The notes under the pieces: generated by a model
Database searches by the model: none
What the model was told of the DNA's origin: nothing
Seen by the model: only the letters and a program-made list of their open reading frames with translations
Position numbers and translations under genes: made by a program
Source: Lasiosphaeria ovina
Taxonomy: Eukaryota; Ascomycota; Sordariomycetes; Sordariales; Lasiosphaeriaceae
Assembly (NCBI GenBank): GCA_033439765.1
Contig: JAULSN010000003.1
Span: 2,790,001 to 2,854,000 of the forward strand
Reading direction: 5' to 3'
Length of the DNA stretch: 64,000 nucleotides
Part shown: positions 10,759-22,532 of the stretch, piece after piece
Layout of the letters: the number at the start of each line of letters is the position of its first letter
Numbering within the stretch: the first letter of the stretch is position 1

Positions 10759-12519
10759 ATTGGAACAGAGCGAGAACAAAGGTCGCGTAGGAATGAGAGA
10801 ATTAGGCGTTAAGTACCAATATAGTTGCGTAATACCGAGTTTCGCTCGAGAACAAAAGGTAAATGAAACACGTGTATGATTTCCAGAGCCGAACGAGACT
10901 TTACCGGAGGAAATGGGTCGCAAATTCCACAGCTGCGACAGGGTGCGTAGTTGTGTGACACATGTCCAGCCGCGGGATAGCCTGGTGTGGCCCGAGGCGG
11001 CCTCCCGCCGGCTGGAGTTTCTTTGACTGGCACACCTCGCGGCTGAACCGATTGTGTTTGAACCAGCCTTGCTCCAGTCTCCTGCCCTAATTGAGGGCAG
11101 AAACAGCCCGGAAGCCACAATATAACCCCCCGGCAAGGTTGGGCACAGGCGAGGTTGAACCACGGCCGTTTCAAACAGGAACGTGTGAACCAATAACGAC
11201 TCTACGTGGCGTATAATTCCATGCGCCAAGACAACCTGAACTCTGACCTGGCTGTGGCAGCCGCCTTGAGGCTTCATCTCTCATTTCTCTGACAAAACAA
11301 CTCCTCAAATGCACGGTAGGGCCGACATTTGTGTGTATAAAGCTGACCCTCATCCTCACCCACAATTGAAATCTTTCCATCACACTTACTGCGCCAGCTG
11401 CCTCAAAATAACCAACAGGCGCATCTATTGATGGCTACATTGACATGCATGTTCATGCCCCTTTGCCCTTTTCATGTGAACTCATGCGCTCGCAATTGGT
11501 GATTGCCCGTCTTCTCCCAGCACATTCCACAAAATGGCATCGACTTGGAAGTCAGCCATCATCAGAAACGCCCAGGCTGAAATCCACATTGTACCGTGAA
11601 CTCGATGGCTGAGCGCCAGACGTGATAAAGAATGCACCCGGTACCGTGTAACCCCTTTGCTTGCTCAGCCCGACTTGATTGAGGCCTAATTGGATTCACG
11701 CTAGGGGCGGCTGAAACACCACCCCGACATGCTAGAGGTCACTAGATGTCACTACCTCTCGTCAAGACTGAAAAGCCGCCTGCACTTCCAGCCTATTCCC
11801 CCACCGTAGATTTCCCGCCTGCGGGCGGATTGCTTAGTTTTCCTTAAGCAATCCACAACGTTTTCCCTGCAAATGTGCTCCTTGCACACTACCACATATG
11901 ATAGGGTTGGTTGCATATCTCCTAAGCGGTATTTGGACCAAACTGAGTGCCACATTTCCGATGCAACCGGCAACCGAGTGATCGTTTAGGGGAAGCCATG
12001 GCAATATTGAAGGCGACTTACAGTACATGGAAATACCTTTGCCGTCTGCACCGGAACTTGCCGCGCTTGATCACACTAAGTGCTGAACTTAGTTTTGCAG
12101 AGCCATTTCCAAATAAGCTAGACTTTGACCGGTTAGCGTCTTCAGCCAGGGACACCAGAGCCTAATCTGCTCTAGCTAGGGCCAGTCCAACCGCTTTGAC
12201 TGCAGCAAGATGCTTAAACCACATTGGCTCTCTACTGAAGGGTGGTGATGATGGATCAGGACGCCGTGGTTGAGGGACGAGAAGATTGGGGATGGCGCTG
12301 GTCCTGGTGTATAAGAGACTCCTCAAATCATGGCTCCTGTCAGAAATCTCTTCCATCTTCCATCACAACCATCACAACCATCACAATACCGAAGCTTCTG
12401 GTGCCCCCCCCTCCCTCCCCCACCTCCTCCCCCCTTCCCCTTCATCTCGCACCGCTTTTGAAGCTAACTCCTAAGAACGAAACAGTCAACATCAGGTCAA
12501 CCTTAACCTCTTCAAAACA
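10759..12519. other. Intergenic region between divergent genes
   Basis: This carries the upstream regions of the zinc-finger gene (leftward) and the 70-aa gene (rightward). The frame of the zinc-finger start codon continues upstream to 11277 without a usable context, and I read that part as 5' UTR. A pyrimidine-rich tract at about 12400-12450 is typical of fungal core promoters. A hairpin element at 11827-11854 is listed separately. Confidence 0.6.
11827..11854. repeat. Hairpin element, copy 1 (10-bp perfect arms, 8-nt loop)
   Basis: GGATTGCTTA and its exact reverse complement TAAGCAATCC flank the loop GTTTTCCT. Similar hairpins with a related loop occur at 12878 and 25424. The sequence after the hairpin (CACAACGTTTTCCCTGCAAA) also resembles the flank of copy 2. 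Confidence 0.75.
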
Positions 12520-12782
12520 ATGAACTCTCCCACACAAGGCAGCCCACCCACTTCCTCGCTGGGAGGAAGGTGGGCTCACCCAGCCAAATATCTTCTAAAC
12601 CGAAGCTAACAGAATCCAGCTCTCCCGGTCCAACTGGCCCAATCCCAATGCTTGGACCATTCATCTACGACACGACCTCGGTAGTAGACAGGCTGTACTC
12701 CGGCACCACCTCAGGCTACCCGCGATTGACGATGGAGACTCTTGATGAGATTTGCAGGCCGCTGGCGTCGCCAAAACAATAG
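12520..12782 (+). CDS. Possible small protein, 70 aa, one intron
   Basis: Exons 12520-12569 and 12620-12782 join in frame to 70 residues. The ATG follows a pyrimidine-rich tract and an AACA-type context (TCAAAACAATGA). The 50-bp intron starts GTGGGC. Its CTAAC branch site lies 10 nt before the chosen acceptor CCAG. The nearer AG would sit only 2 nt from the branch site and would also break the frame. The product is rich in Ser, Pro and Gly at the N-terminus and then has a more ordered half (PIPMLGPFIYDTTSVVDRLY). I do not recognise it. The gene model is plausible but rests only on splice logic. Confidence 0.45.
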
Positions 12783-13570
12783 ATGGATGCTCTTGTATCA
12801 TAGTCAAAGGTGATGGGTAGTTCTTTCCAAAGCACTCACGGTCTGGGTTAATGAACTTGGGTGAAAATCGTTATTTGGTTGATAGCTTAGATTCCTCAAG
12901 CAATCAACTACGTTTTCCAGTAACTGTGCACCTCGTATAGGTTATGAGCTCCTTTTGCTTCCACAACCGAAGCTGTTTGCAATCATTTGTGCATCGTATT
13001 AATCACCGTTAAACGCGCTTTCTTTGCAACGCACCTATTTTCATCAAGAAAAACAGTGTTGCGCGTAGGACGCACTCCAATAAAAAAGGCAACTTTGGCC
13101 ATTTTGGCCCCGCCTAGAGTGCCCCGCCAAATAGCGGCATTTTACTGCCGACGATTTTAGGATCCGTTAGGGGGTGGGGTATGGTAGACTTCAGTAAGTC
13201 CCTAATGATGAGAAAAGATGGTAGGCGAGGTAGTGAATGATAGAAACTCTAGATATCAACTATCAAACTGGCGAGCGTACCCAGATCAAATTACGCCAGG
13301 TCTTTGTCCGCAGTGCAGTTTTCGCTAATCGGAGTGGGTGTTGCAGAATCGAGCGGAGGGATGGACAGTTGGTCAGCCCCCCAAGTCTGGGTACCTAGCT
13401 ACCTAGCTACCTAGCTAGCTACCAAGCTGGTGCCAAAATAATCGGGACTCATTACTTACTTAGTAGTACCTCTGGAGAGGCTACTCTCTGCCGAGTTCTC
13501 AAGTATCTCAGGGTACAGTCACACCACCATCAAGTCTCCTGACGATACCGGGCTAACAACCAAACAGCCT
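12783..13570. other. Intergenic region with hairpin copy 2 and CTAC/CTAG repeats
   Basis: The spacer holds the second hairpin element and a run of CTAGCTAC units at about 13391-13425. No gene is visible. It separates the small plus-strand gene from the 3' end of the large CorA-like gene. Confidence 0.6.
12878..12908. repeat. Hairpin element, copy 2 (11-bp arms, one mismatch)
   Basis: GTTGATAGCTT pairs with AAGCAATCAAC around the loop AGATTCCTC. Copy 3 at 25424 shares the AG-TTCCTC loop. The downstream sequence ACTACGTTTTCCAGTAACTG resembles that after copy 1. Confidence 0.75.
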
Positions 13571-16500
13571 TTAGACCATTCCCTCCCTCCACCATCGCTT
13601 CACGGCCTGCTCGGCGGCCCGCAATCCACCCAAAATCTTGCCCAGGAAATACGCGATCACGAATATCACGAGAAAGAACGCAAAGACAATCACCGTAAAC
13701 CAGCCTGGACCCATGTTGTCCACCATGACGGATTGCTCTTTTGGGACAGCGAACAGTGCCTGCGCACAGGATATTCAGCTAGGTCAGCTCTGATTATTTT
13801 CCTGGGGAAAAGGAGGTATGAGAAAAGAACCACGCACTGCTGCAAGCCCAAGCGGAAGACACCCGATAGTGACATAGGTAAGCCTCTCGATGGTGCTGTT
13901 CTGCCGGTACGAGTCGTAGCTGGCACGTAGCGCAAGCACGTCCGAGAGCTGGGCGATACGTAAGGAATAGGTTAATGAGGGGCCGGTGTGTCTATATCAA
14001 GCCCAGTGAGCAGGGACACGCTCTTACCGCGCTAGAGTACCGCGAGTTTAATTCCACCTTCCGCTCGAGCCTTGACTGAATCGCCGTGAGATCCGAAAAG
14101 CTCCTCTCTAACATCTCGATGTGGGCGCGGCACATGTTTTCCAGTTCTTGGCTTCTCTCTCCCGGGCCCTGGCAGAATTGTCAGCGGGGGTGGCCGTTGT
14201 CTAGGTAAAGATGGTCGTTGTCGGAGTTTTTCGACCTTTTGAACCTCTCTCTTCACATCCTCAATCGCCTCCTCGATTGCCTTGACCGACATCGCAAGCG
14301 TGTTGCTCATCTTATATAGCGCCTCGAGGCTCCACAGACTCAGCCGCAGCTCGGCATCGGCGTCGCCGCTCCGGAGCTCACCGGGGTCTTTGAGATAAGT
14401 CGGCTTAAAGAGGCGAAGGAGAGTCAGCTCAAAAATTTACGTCCTTTTCTGAGGATCTTGCCAAGACAAAAACCCACCAACTCCTGTTCCAGTTGCATCT
14501 TGGTTACGAACTCGAGAAGCGCCTCCTGATAGTGCGTCACAATGCCTTTACAGAGGAGGCCAAGCACGCGAGAAAAGACGAGAAAGCGGCCTGTTTGCGG
14601 TTGGTGCACGAAGCCGTTCCAAATCTCTTGCGCCTGCCTGCCAAGTGCGGCAATGTCGTTTGGGTGGATCAAGTCTGTGACGACGGAGCACTTGCTAAAG
14701 TCGCCAAACTCGTTGGTCGACATGCCGATCGACGATACCCGGAGTTCCATCTCTGGCGGTTTCTCGGAACCACCCCCACCCTCTAAATCTCGAGGGACGT
14801 CAGGCTTGGCGTTGGTGTTCTGGGCCGACTTTCCTTTCTCCTTCCGGAGTCTTGCTTTCTCCTTCAGCTTCCAGCTCTTCTCCAGGTTGGCGGGGAGGTG
14901 GATCTTATCGTCTTCTTTGCGCGCGTCGAATGACGTAGGATCCTCCTTCCTTGCCCAGCTCCGTAGCGTGATGTGCACGATAGCTGTGACGTCTGTTGTT
15001 CGCAGCCCGAACCTGGATACCCGCAGGTAGTGGTTCTTGAAGCAGTCGACCATTTCGGGATGCAGGACGTAGGCAAAGAGCCGGAGGAGCCCCAGATGCA
15101 GTTCGTACGAGGAGTTGGTGAGACTAAAGCCGCTCGAGTTAGCTAGGTAAGGTAAGCTGCGGCGGCGACTAATAATGCGAACGGATTCCTTGCGTTGACC
15201 TACAGAAACCGATGGCGGACTTCTTGGTCGATCAGCTACATGTAACCAACCCGCGAAAGTTAGCAAAAGCCCTTTCCCGTGTGCGCGTGACGCAACTTAC
15301 ACTATCACTAATGGCCGTCACCATGTCTGCTCCCCGAACGAGCACCGGTTCGGACAAGCGCGAAGGATCTGGAGGTTTCAGGTCGATAATGGCCAGTTCG
15401 CGCAGAACCTCTGCCGCCCAGTTACAGTCGCGTTCTTGAGCCCCATTGGCGTCTTCTCCAGTTACAGGCGAACGCGTCCCGACGAGAAGCTGTCGAAGTC
15501 TGACGGGCTCGTCCTTCCCCTTGAGGGCCTTGACAAGCTTCGTAAACCCGTCGCCATAAGGAAGCCGTATCCCCCCTTCCATGCCTTTGGGTGGCGTATC
15601 TCCAGTGGGCCCCAAATGTTTCGCCAAGGCCTCGTGAATTACATGAGGCACTCCGGCCTTGTCTCTAATAGCTTGGTCTTCGTACTTCTCTGGGGTGTCG
15701 TCCAGGGAGTTGAAGAACTCTTCAGGGTGGTAGGTCTGCGGAGGTCGAAATTTCAGGTAGTCGATCCGGCGTTCAATGTCTTTGGCGCCGGCGAGCTGCT
15801 CGAGTGTCTTCAGCTGCAGAGATAAAGGTGCCTCGGTATTCGCACGCTTTCCGGTATATCTCAAGTGGCTTATTTGAGCCTTGTACTGGGTTGTGGGGTT
15901 GTCGCCGCCGTCGTCGGCGGCACCTGATGTGATCGTTGGACACGGGTATTTGAGGTCCTTTTGAAAGATGTCTATAATTGTCGATGCCAGCACGGCTGTC
16001 GCCTCAGACATTAGGAATCCCCGCCGGGCATACGAGTCGTTCCGCTCCCAACAGGGTGTCAGAGAAGCCTCGGAAGTCAGGAAAGGGTAGAATCTTTTCC
16101 TGAAGTGTTCGACCCTTTCTTCGTAGTCTCGTCTCGTCCCCAAGGTATCGGCGACCGACATCTTCCGACACTCGACCACGAGACGGCTGTGATGACACAG
16201 TGCGTGCACTTCCCAAGGGCCGTCAGCACCTCCTTCGTCGCCCAGAGTGGAATGGCATTTGTTGATGGTCCGAGTAAACTCGCGGTCTTGGATGCGTTTC
16301 GTGACCCGCTGCGCGACACTCTTGGCATGCTCTGGCCACAGCTCTTCGGCGAGAAATGCCAGACGGTCAGATACCTCATCGTATGCCCGGTATGGCTGTG
16401 GTGAAGAGATTCTCCCGACGAGTTCCGCTCTTGCCGCCGACCGCAAGTCACGGATTGTTTGTCCATTCACACAGAAATCAAGAGGAATGAGCAGCCCCGA

Positions 16501-19102
16501 CGGTAGCCCTTTCTGGAGAGACAGAAGAGACTCGTAGTGAAGCCACTTGAGCATAGAGTATCGAACTTTGGCCGCCGTGTAGCTGGACCGAGGAAGTGCG
16601 TTAACTCCGAAGGGAGGCAGCCGTTGTCCAAGTATCGTCCAATCCCATGCCTCGCTCGCCTTTCCGCCCGAGCAGCCGCCATCTTCCCAGCTCCATTCAG
16701 AGTTGGGATAGTGCTTCATGACGTAGTAGATTGTTATCATGACATAGTAGTAATTCGGATCATCTCGTAGACGTTCGGGGAAAAGCACCGGGAGGGGTCG
16801 AGTGCGACTGAGCAAGGCTCTCACGATGTAGGCCATGATCTCGCTGACAGCACGTCTAATCCTGAGTACTGTCGCTTTGGCCGTCGCAATGACCGCCTTG
16901 GGTAGTCCCTTTCCGGAGTAGGGCTCGGGCTCGGGCTGAACGACCTTATTCTGGCCAGCTGGTCTAGTACCATCTTTATTGCCCCCATCTTGGTCCTTGT
17001 CATTTCCTTTGTGGGTGGTTTGGATGACTCCCGAGAGGAGCCGATCAACTTTGATCAAGAATCTGACTTTCCAGCTGTTGTCTTGTTAGCGGTATTGCCG
17101 AACAGCATTAGACTGCACTTACAATAACGAGTCAAGGTCGATGTTTGCCTTGAGGAATACGTTGCTCACAACAGCCTGATATCGAGATCCCAATTTGATC
17201 GAGAGGCCCGTTGACTCTTCGTCCGTGCCGTGAGCTGCCCCTGTTTGATGATGTTGGAACGCGGTGGATGGAACAAGGTCGACACCGAGAATCTTCTCCA
17301 AGCAGCGGCCGACAATGCTTCCCTCGCAAAGCTCTGATACGCACCACATCCGGGCCTGTCTGTCGTCGAAGATAGAGTGCCACATAGCTCCAGTCCCGCG
17401 TTCATCCGTTGGGCCGTCGCAAACATAGTCTGAGAGGATCTTATAAAACGCAGTCTCGGACGTTGACGGATGCATCGAGTCCGCACTACCCAAGGCCTTG
17501 CCAGCAATCCCCGTCGGCACTGATCGAGACCGCTTCGGGAATAATGGCGGAAGAATCGACTCACCATCCGCGTTGCCAAAGAGCTTGTTAGTAGTCTCCA
17601 TTGGCATTGTATGAGACCGCTTCGCGGACACTGGGGGACGTATATTGCGCAAGGGCTTATCGGCAGCCGCCGCTGTGCGTGGCTGGGATCCATTGGTCGC
17701 TGTTTTACCAGGATTGTGGGAGAAACTCTGAGTGCTGGTGGTCGCTGATGTGCCGTGATCTATGATTGGTGTTTTCGCACATTCAAAAAGATGAAAACAT
17801 GCGACAAAGACGTGGGACTTGGTGGTATCGATCTGCTCCAGTCTGGACTCGAAACTCGGCCACGTCTCTAAATCATCGTCGGTCAGAAAACAGTGATCCC
17901 TCTTTTTCTTCCCCGGCTGAAGGTGAACCTTCGAGTATGTCGGCATTTCTGTCTTGTTACCGGTGTGGACCCGGAACAACTCCGCTTGCCAGTGAATTTC
18001 TGATTCCGACTGTGGCGCTAATTCCCCAGAGAAGCAACCTGGGTGCTGCTTTTTGCAAGGCATGAAGCCTACTTCGCTAGCCTTGCTGTCTTTCTCCTGA
18101 AGGCCACTGAAAGACTGAAGCCTCATGGGGCCCTCTATGGTCAATGTCAAATCGGCGGTGTCCCCCACAGCCCTGGGGAGTTCCTTGCGGGGTTTGAACC
18201 GTAGCAGCTGGTACAATTTGCCGTCTTTGACAAAAGACAGGAGTGCGCAGGTGCCTATCGAGGTGCTGCGCTTTCCATTTGTTTCCTGTTCGCAGTCATT
18301 TAGACAGATGCAATGAGAGGAATCATCTGTGCTTCTATCTCCAGGAGAGAGAATGGGCTCGCCTGCACAGTGGGTTCGCTGATGCGCCCAGTCGTTTCTA
18401 CCGCCGCTAATACCGGACTCGCTGCTCTCAGTAATAGATTTCTCATTACTGGTCGTAGGTCTTTTCCTGTCCGCGGTTTTACCGTCAAGGTGCAGACAGA
18501 ACTCGTTGAAGGGCCAGCGGTAGTTGTAACTGCCCCGCTCTACCATGCAGCAAAGCCGGTATCGTTGGTGTTCCTGCCGAGAAGAAATGTCAGATAGGCC
18601 CGGATGACAAGCGAGCGAGTTGGCAGGACTCATGCGACTCACTGGATTCGTAGTCCCGGCCTTGACAGGGGAGACTTTAAGCCCGAAAGCCGACTTGCCT
18701 GCGCTTTCCCGCTGACCGCGGGCGAGGGCTAGGTAAGGAGAATATTCAAAGTCGCCTCGAGCAAACACGATGCCGTGCTCACTGAGCGGAGCTGTCATTT
18801 GTAGCAGCTCGCCTCCGTAGCTGGAAGACCCTGCATAACCTTCATGGCCAAAGTCGAAGGAGCACGCGGGTAAGTCGGACAACTGGGAGTAGCTGATATA
18901 TTCCGGCCCTTGACAGAAATGGCATCGTTAGGACTTCGTATTGGCTGGACCAATCTCTAAAGATCACATCCTCACCTCTATTTTCCCCATCAAGCCAAGA
19001 AAAGGGGTCTTCAAGATGAAGAGGCGGAAAGGGACAACCGCCTGGGTCGCCAGAGGAGGGGAGGCTGTCCTGCGGAGCGGGAGACGTGTCTGTAGACGGC
19101 AT
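13571..19102 (-). CDS. Very large CorA-like transporter-domain protein, 1665 aa
   Basis: Nine exons (19102-18976, 18908-17123, 17074-15301, 15235-15204, 15123-14478, 14427-14236, 14168-14028, 13948-13838, 13759-13571) join in frame. The 32-bp exon encodes LIDQEVRHRFL and restores a sequence continuous with LTNSSYELHLGLLRLF. The C-terminal 250 residues follow the fungal CorA-like pattern: a long helical segment (SVKAIEEAIEDVKREV, then LENMCRAHIEMLERSF), a first membrane helix (LTYVTIGCLPLGLAA), a short loop and a second helix (WFTVIVFAFFLVIFVIAYFL) with a basic tail. The GMN signature that CorA channels need for Mg selectivity is not visible between the helices. The first 1300 residues have no domain I recognise. 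The donor of the 14235-14169 intron is weak (GTCGAA). GTGAAG at 14256 is an equally in-frame choice. Ion transport is therefore uncertain. Confidence 0.8.
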
Positions 19103-19849
19103 GGCTGACAGAACTGCTAGTGTCAAGGAGATTGGGACGTCGTTAGCTTTTCGGGTGTCTTGATACAGCGGCGACGATAGAACCGTGGGAGTTTATTAAT
19201 GGTCAGGGGTCGCTTTAGGCCTAAGAGCATAAGAGTGCGTGGGAAGTTCGAGGACGAGATTGGGTGCTGGGTCGGCTCTCTTGGCTATTTATGGTGCCTG
19301 CTGGACAGAGCCTCGTCGGACATTGTGGCTGGCCTTGGGGGAAAGGAGGGAAGTCAATCAGCTCACATCTGCATGTTGTCAATGCGAGAGCCAATATTGG
19401 GTGTCCAGGCTGTTCGCTCATTGGGTCGGCTCTCCCACAGCTCACCCCCCACCTCGTCTTGTCGACCTATCCAAAGCCATGCAGCGCCAAGCCTGGAAAA
19501 TTGATATTGCAGCAGCTGAATCTCCCTGCAGGCGCCTCCCTGTATCTGGTTAGATTGAGGCGCAACGATGGCAATGGCCCTGGAATTCTTCCAGGGTCGG
19601 GCAAGATTCGCCGATTACTTGACGACTCGCAGCCTTCTGCTCCTCCTCGAATCTTCGGGGAACCATGCGCCATTGTCTCCCCGCTCTTCCTTCCTCGCGG
19701 CATTAAGCTGCATCCGAATCACGCATCGGCACAACGATACGTGGAGGGTCAGACCGGCAGTTGCGTGGGTCATGGAAATCGAGACTCCTTCCATGTTCAG
19801 TTTGGCCCTCGCTTCCGTTGGTCTTGGCTGACGGATGCTCCTGCCAGCA
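19103..19849. other. Intergenic region upstream of the CorA-like gene
   Basis: This is the promoter side of the minus-strand CorA-like gene. Long open frames exist on both strands (for example 19264-20265), but they are by-products of high GC and of the relic to the right. I see no gene. Confidence 0.5.
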
Positions 19850-20215
19850 GGGCCGCCGCCACTACCACAGGGGAATCCCGGCGCCGGCGGGATATCCTTC
19901 GGCAACAAAGGACCAGGGAACTCGAGGCTCATCTTGCCCAGGTTCTTGCCGAGGTTCTTGCCGCCCATCTCGGTCAGGCGTACCGAGGTATGCGTGGTGC
20001 ATGTAGAAGAGCGGATCGACGAAGCTTGACATTGGATTGTACATCTGGTACCCGATGGCGCCGTGCCCGGCGCTGTGCGGCGCACCTCGACGCACGTCTA
20101 GAACGACACCCAGCCGCCCATGTTCCGGCACCGGTCCGCTTACTGCTTGTGCGCACCCCAGCTAATAAACTCGACGATAGTGCCGTCGATGCAGTAGTCT
20201 TCAATAGCATAACAC
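19850..20215 (-). pseudogene. Tyrosinase CuB-domain relic
   Basis: A minus-strand frame within 19862-20131 encodes GAPHSAGHGAIGYQMYNP followed closely by DPLFYMHHAYL. This is the second copper-binding site (CuB) of tyrosinase-like proteins, with H-x3-H and the later HH all present. The family then has a conserved DRxWW segment. Here that segment is absent and the frame shifts. The sequence resumes in another frame as RLTEMGGKNLGK, which suits the region just after it. Upstream, the expected CuA half is missing and the frames contain stops. I read this as the remains of a degraded secreted or melanin-type copper oxidase gene. Confidence 0.75.
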
Positions 20216-21249
20216 TACATCGTTTGCGATTTTGGGATTATCAGTTTACTACATGGAGGGAATAATTGGGTACTAGTCCAGGCCTACCCAGGTATTAGCC
20301 CGACACAGCCCTTATCGGGGGCGTATCTCCATCACCAGCCGACACGGGGGATCGGGTGCTCATTTCTGCACTCACATACACAGCCACTCGTATATATGTG
20401 TCAATTTTAAGGTACTGTAGTCTACGCTGACTGTAGCAGTACATATGTACAAATACGGGCTGTATAGAGGATATGTAGAGTGTGCTTGATGGCTAGGCAC
20501 GCGATACGCAGAGTCAAGCTCAGTGAAGATCGTGAATTGTACTACGAAGGAAGAATGGAGAGAATGGCTGGGTCCAGCCATTCTTAAGTGGACTAAATAC
20601 GTAAGCGTGCCCCATAGTACGGTAGACATAGTGGAGTGTACGGAGTACCGAGCTTAGGCGTGAAGTCCGGGTTAGAAAGGCCGTGTAAGGGAATGCAGGC
20701 ACGCCTGATTAAGGTGGTCACAATGGTCACAACAAGAAGGGCGAGCAATGACCCGCAATGGTGTAAGACTTCGACCTGGCCCTCGCAGCAGGAAGTGGCG
20801 AGAGCCACTGCTTATATACAGGGTGGAAGACTGAGCTCCCTTGGGCAGGTGTAATTGGGCCTGCACTCAGGCGGGTGAGTGTGTGTGGATGTGTGTAATG
20901 GGGAGCTCCTTCTTTCCAAATATTTAAGGTCTGTTAGACGCAGATTTGTAGCGGGCCCTTGCGAGCAAGTTTCTTTCTTTTCCTTGTCTGCAGCCACGAA
21001 CTTATTTGATATGCCGGGCTTGGTATCCGTTTCTCTGTCCCACGTCCTCATATTATCGCCGCTTCTCTATTCTCCCTTATAAGGAATTGGCTCTCTAGCC
21101 AGGACGACGGCCCGTGAGGAACATCACGGCACTGGCGAGTCAGATCTCTCGACTCGGGCACGTTTTCCTACAAATTAGTTCCCAGCTGTCTTGGACGTCG
21201 TTGTAGGAATTAACCCTTGTGGGGACCGCCGCTGGGGAGAATAGAACCA
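20216..21249. other. Gene-free spacer between two relics
   Basis: The sequence is AT-richer than its surroundings around 20370-20640. No coding sequence, RNA gene or repeat family is recognisable. Confidence 0.5.
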
Positions 21250-22529
21250 TTACACATGCCTCACAAGAGTCGCACCCTTGCCCACCAGCCCGTCAAAGTA
21301 CGCCAGCAGCGTCTCAGCAGGCAACATGTCCATCACCCCCAAGCTCGGATTCGGCGACTTTAAGACCTGGCCGCCAAATAGCACCCTGATGAAATACTCG
21401 GCTACCCCCTTTCTCCTGTGCAGCTCAAAGATGATTTCGCTTCCCATGCCTGGCCACACATCTCTTTCGTCAGCCTGCAGCACCGAAAGTAGCCGGCTCA
21501 TGGACCCGTCGTGCGCAATGTTATGGAACCATAGCACGCCCTCATTTCCGTTTCCGTCCGCCATAGCCACCCGCAAATTCGCCGCAAGCTCCGCGATATA
21601 GACACCGAAAGACGACGCCGCCGCCGCTAGCGTCGCCCGCCCCGCCGGTCTATATATGTAGTTATACCCCTATTGCCCAAGGCGGTAGACGGCGTCTGAC
21701 ATGGCCTGGTCGCCGCAAAAACCATCGCCCTGCACATCCCGGCTCCCATTTCCGCTGATTTTGGTGCTACCGCATGGGAGCGGCTTCCCGTGGCACTGTC
21801 GCGCTGAGATATTATCACAGTAATGATCGATGCTCTCGTGGGAAGCCCACGTCATCGCGTGGCACGCCCGAGATGGGTGTCTATCGCAGCAAAGAGTGGC
21901 GCTGCCGCGTCCAGATGCGCACGCCAAGGTGCCGAGCTAGCTTTAATAGGCCCGCTATAGAGCCTCGCCGCTGCCGGACACGGATACCGCGGCTCGAGCG
22001 AATCGACGGCGGCCGGCTGGGCGAGGACGTCTATTGCGTCGCTGCTGTAGCCGTGGCTCTTGCTGTCGCTGTCTCCGCGCATCATCCTGGACGCCACCAT
22101 GCCTGCCACCTGGCTGGTGATGACGTTTGTTGTGACGCGATAGCACACGCACCGGTGCCACGCTTCGCGGTTGCTCTCGTTGCTTTTTCCTCCCAGCCGC
22201 GGCGGCGGCATGAACCCGAGCAGCGTTCCGTACACTCGGTATAGATACTGCCACGCGTCTGCTAGCCTGCCCGCCGTCAGCTGCGGGAACTGGCACCTGC
22301 CTTGCCAGCCGCCGGCCGACTCGACGAACGTGTTTGCAGTAGCGTTATCCGTCTGCCAGTACATGGGGACTGCGGGTTTAGGCAAGGTGTCCTGAGGCCG
22401 GCGTACGGGAGCGTCAGTGGCGGCTCCGTAGAAATACAGTTGTGCGTCGTCGCAGTTCCATCGGTATGGCTCGACAGGGAAGGCGTTGGCTGCGTACAGC
22501 GTGCGTTTGTGGTGGCGCTGGATCTGTCG
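21250..22529 (-). pseudogene. Histidine acid phosphatase-like relic with several breaks
   Basis: Reading leftward from 22529, the strand encodes segments typical of fungal histidine acid phosphatases: KRTLYAANAFPVEPYRWNCD, then VTTNVITSQVAGM, DSLEPRYPCPAAARLYS, WRAHLDAAAPLFAAID, HESIDHYCDNISARQCHGK, SDAVYRLGQ, NYIYRPAGRATLAA and a C-terminal WFHNIAHDGSMSRLLSVL block. The last keeps the conserved AHD-type catalytic motif. The frame is broken at several points. A TAA lies upstream at 22530-22532. Two closely spaced frame changes lie near 21850-21865, between AIDTHLG and HESID. A TAG at 21670-21672 stands where a Trp codon would fit (LGQ-stop-GYNYIYR). No intron explains these. The N-terminal RHG motif is not found. 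Confidence 0.85.
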
Positions 22530-22532
22530 TTA

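Noticed and set aside
19264..20265. 333-codon plus-strand frame
   Set aside because: It has no protein-like features and runs antisense to the tyrosinase relic.
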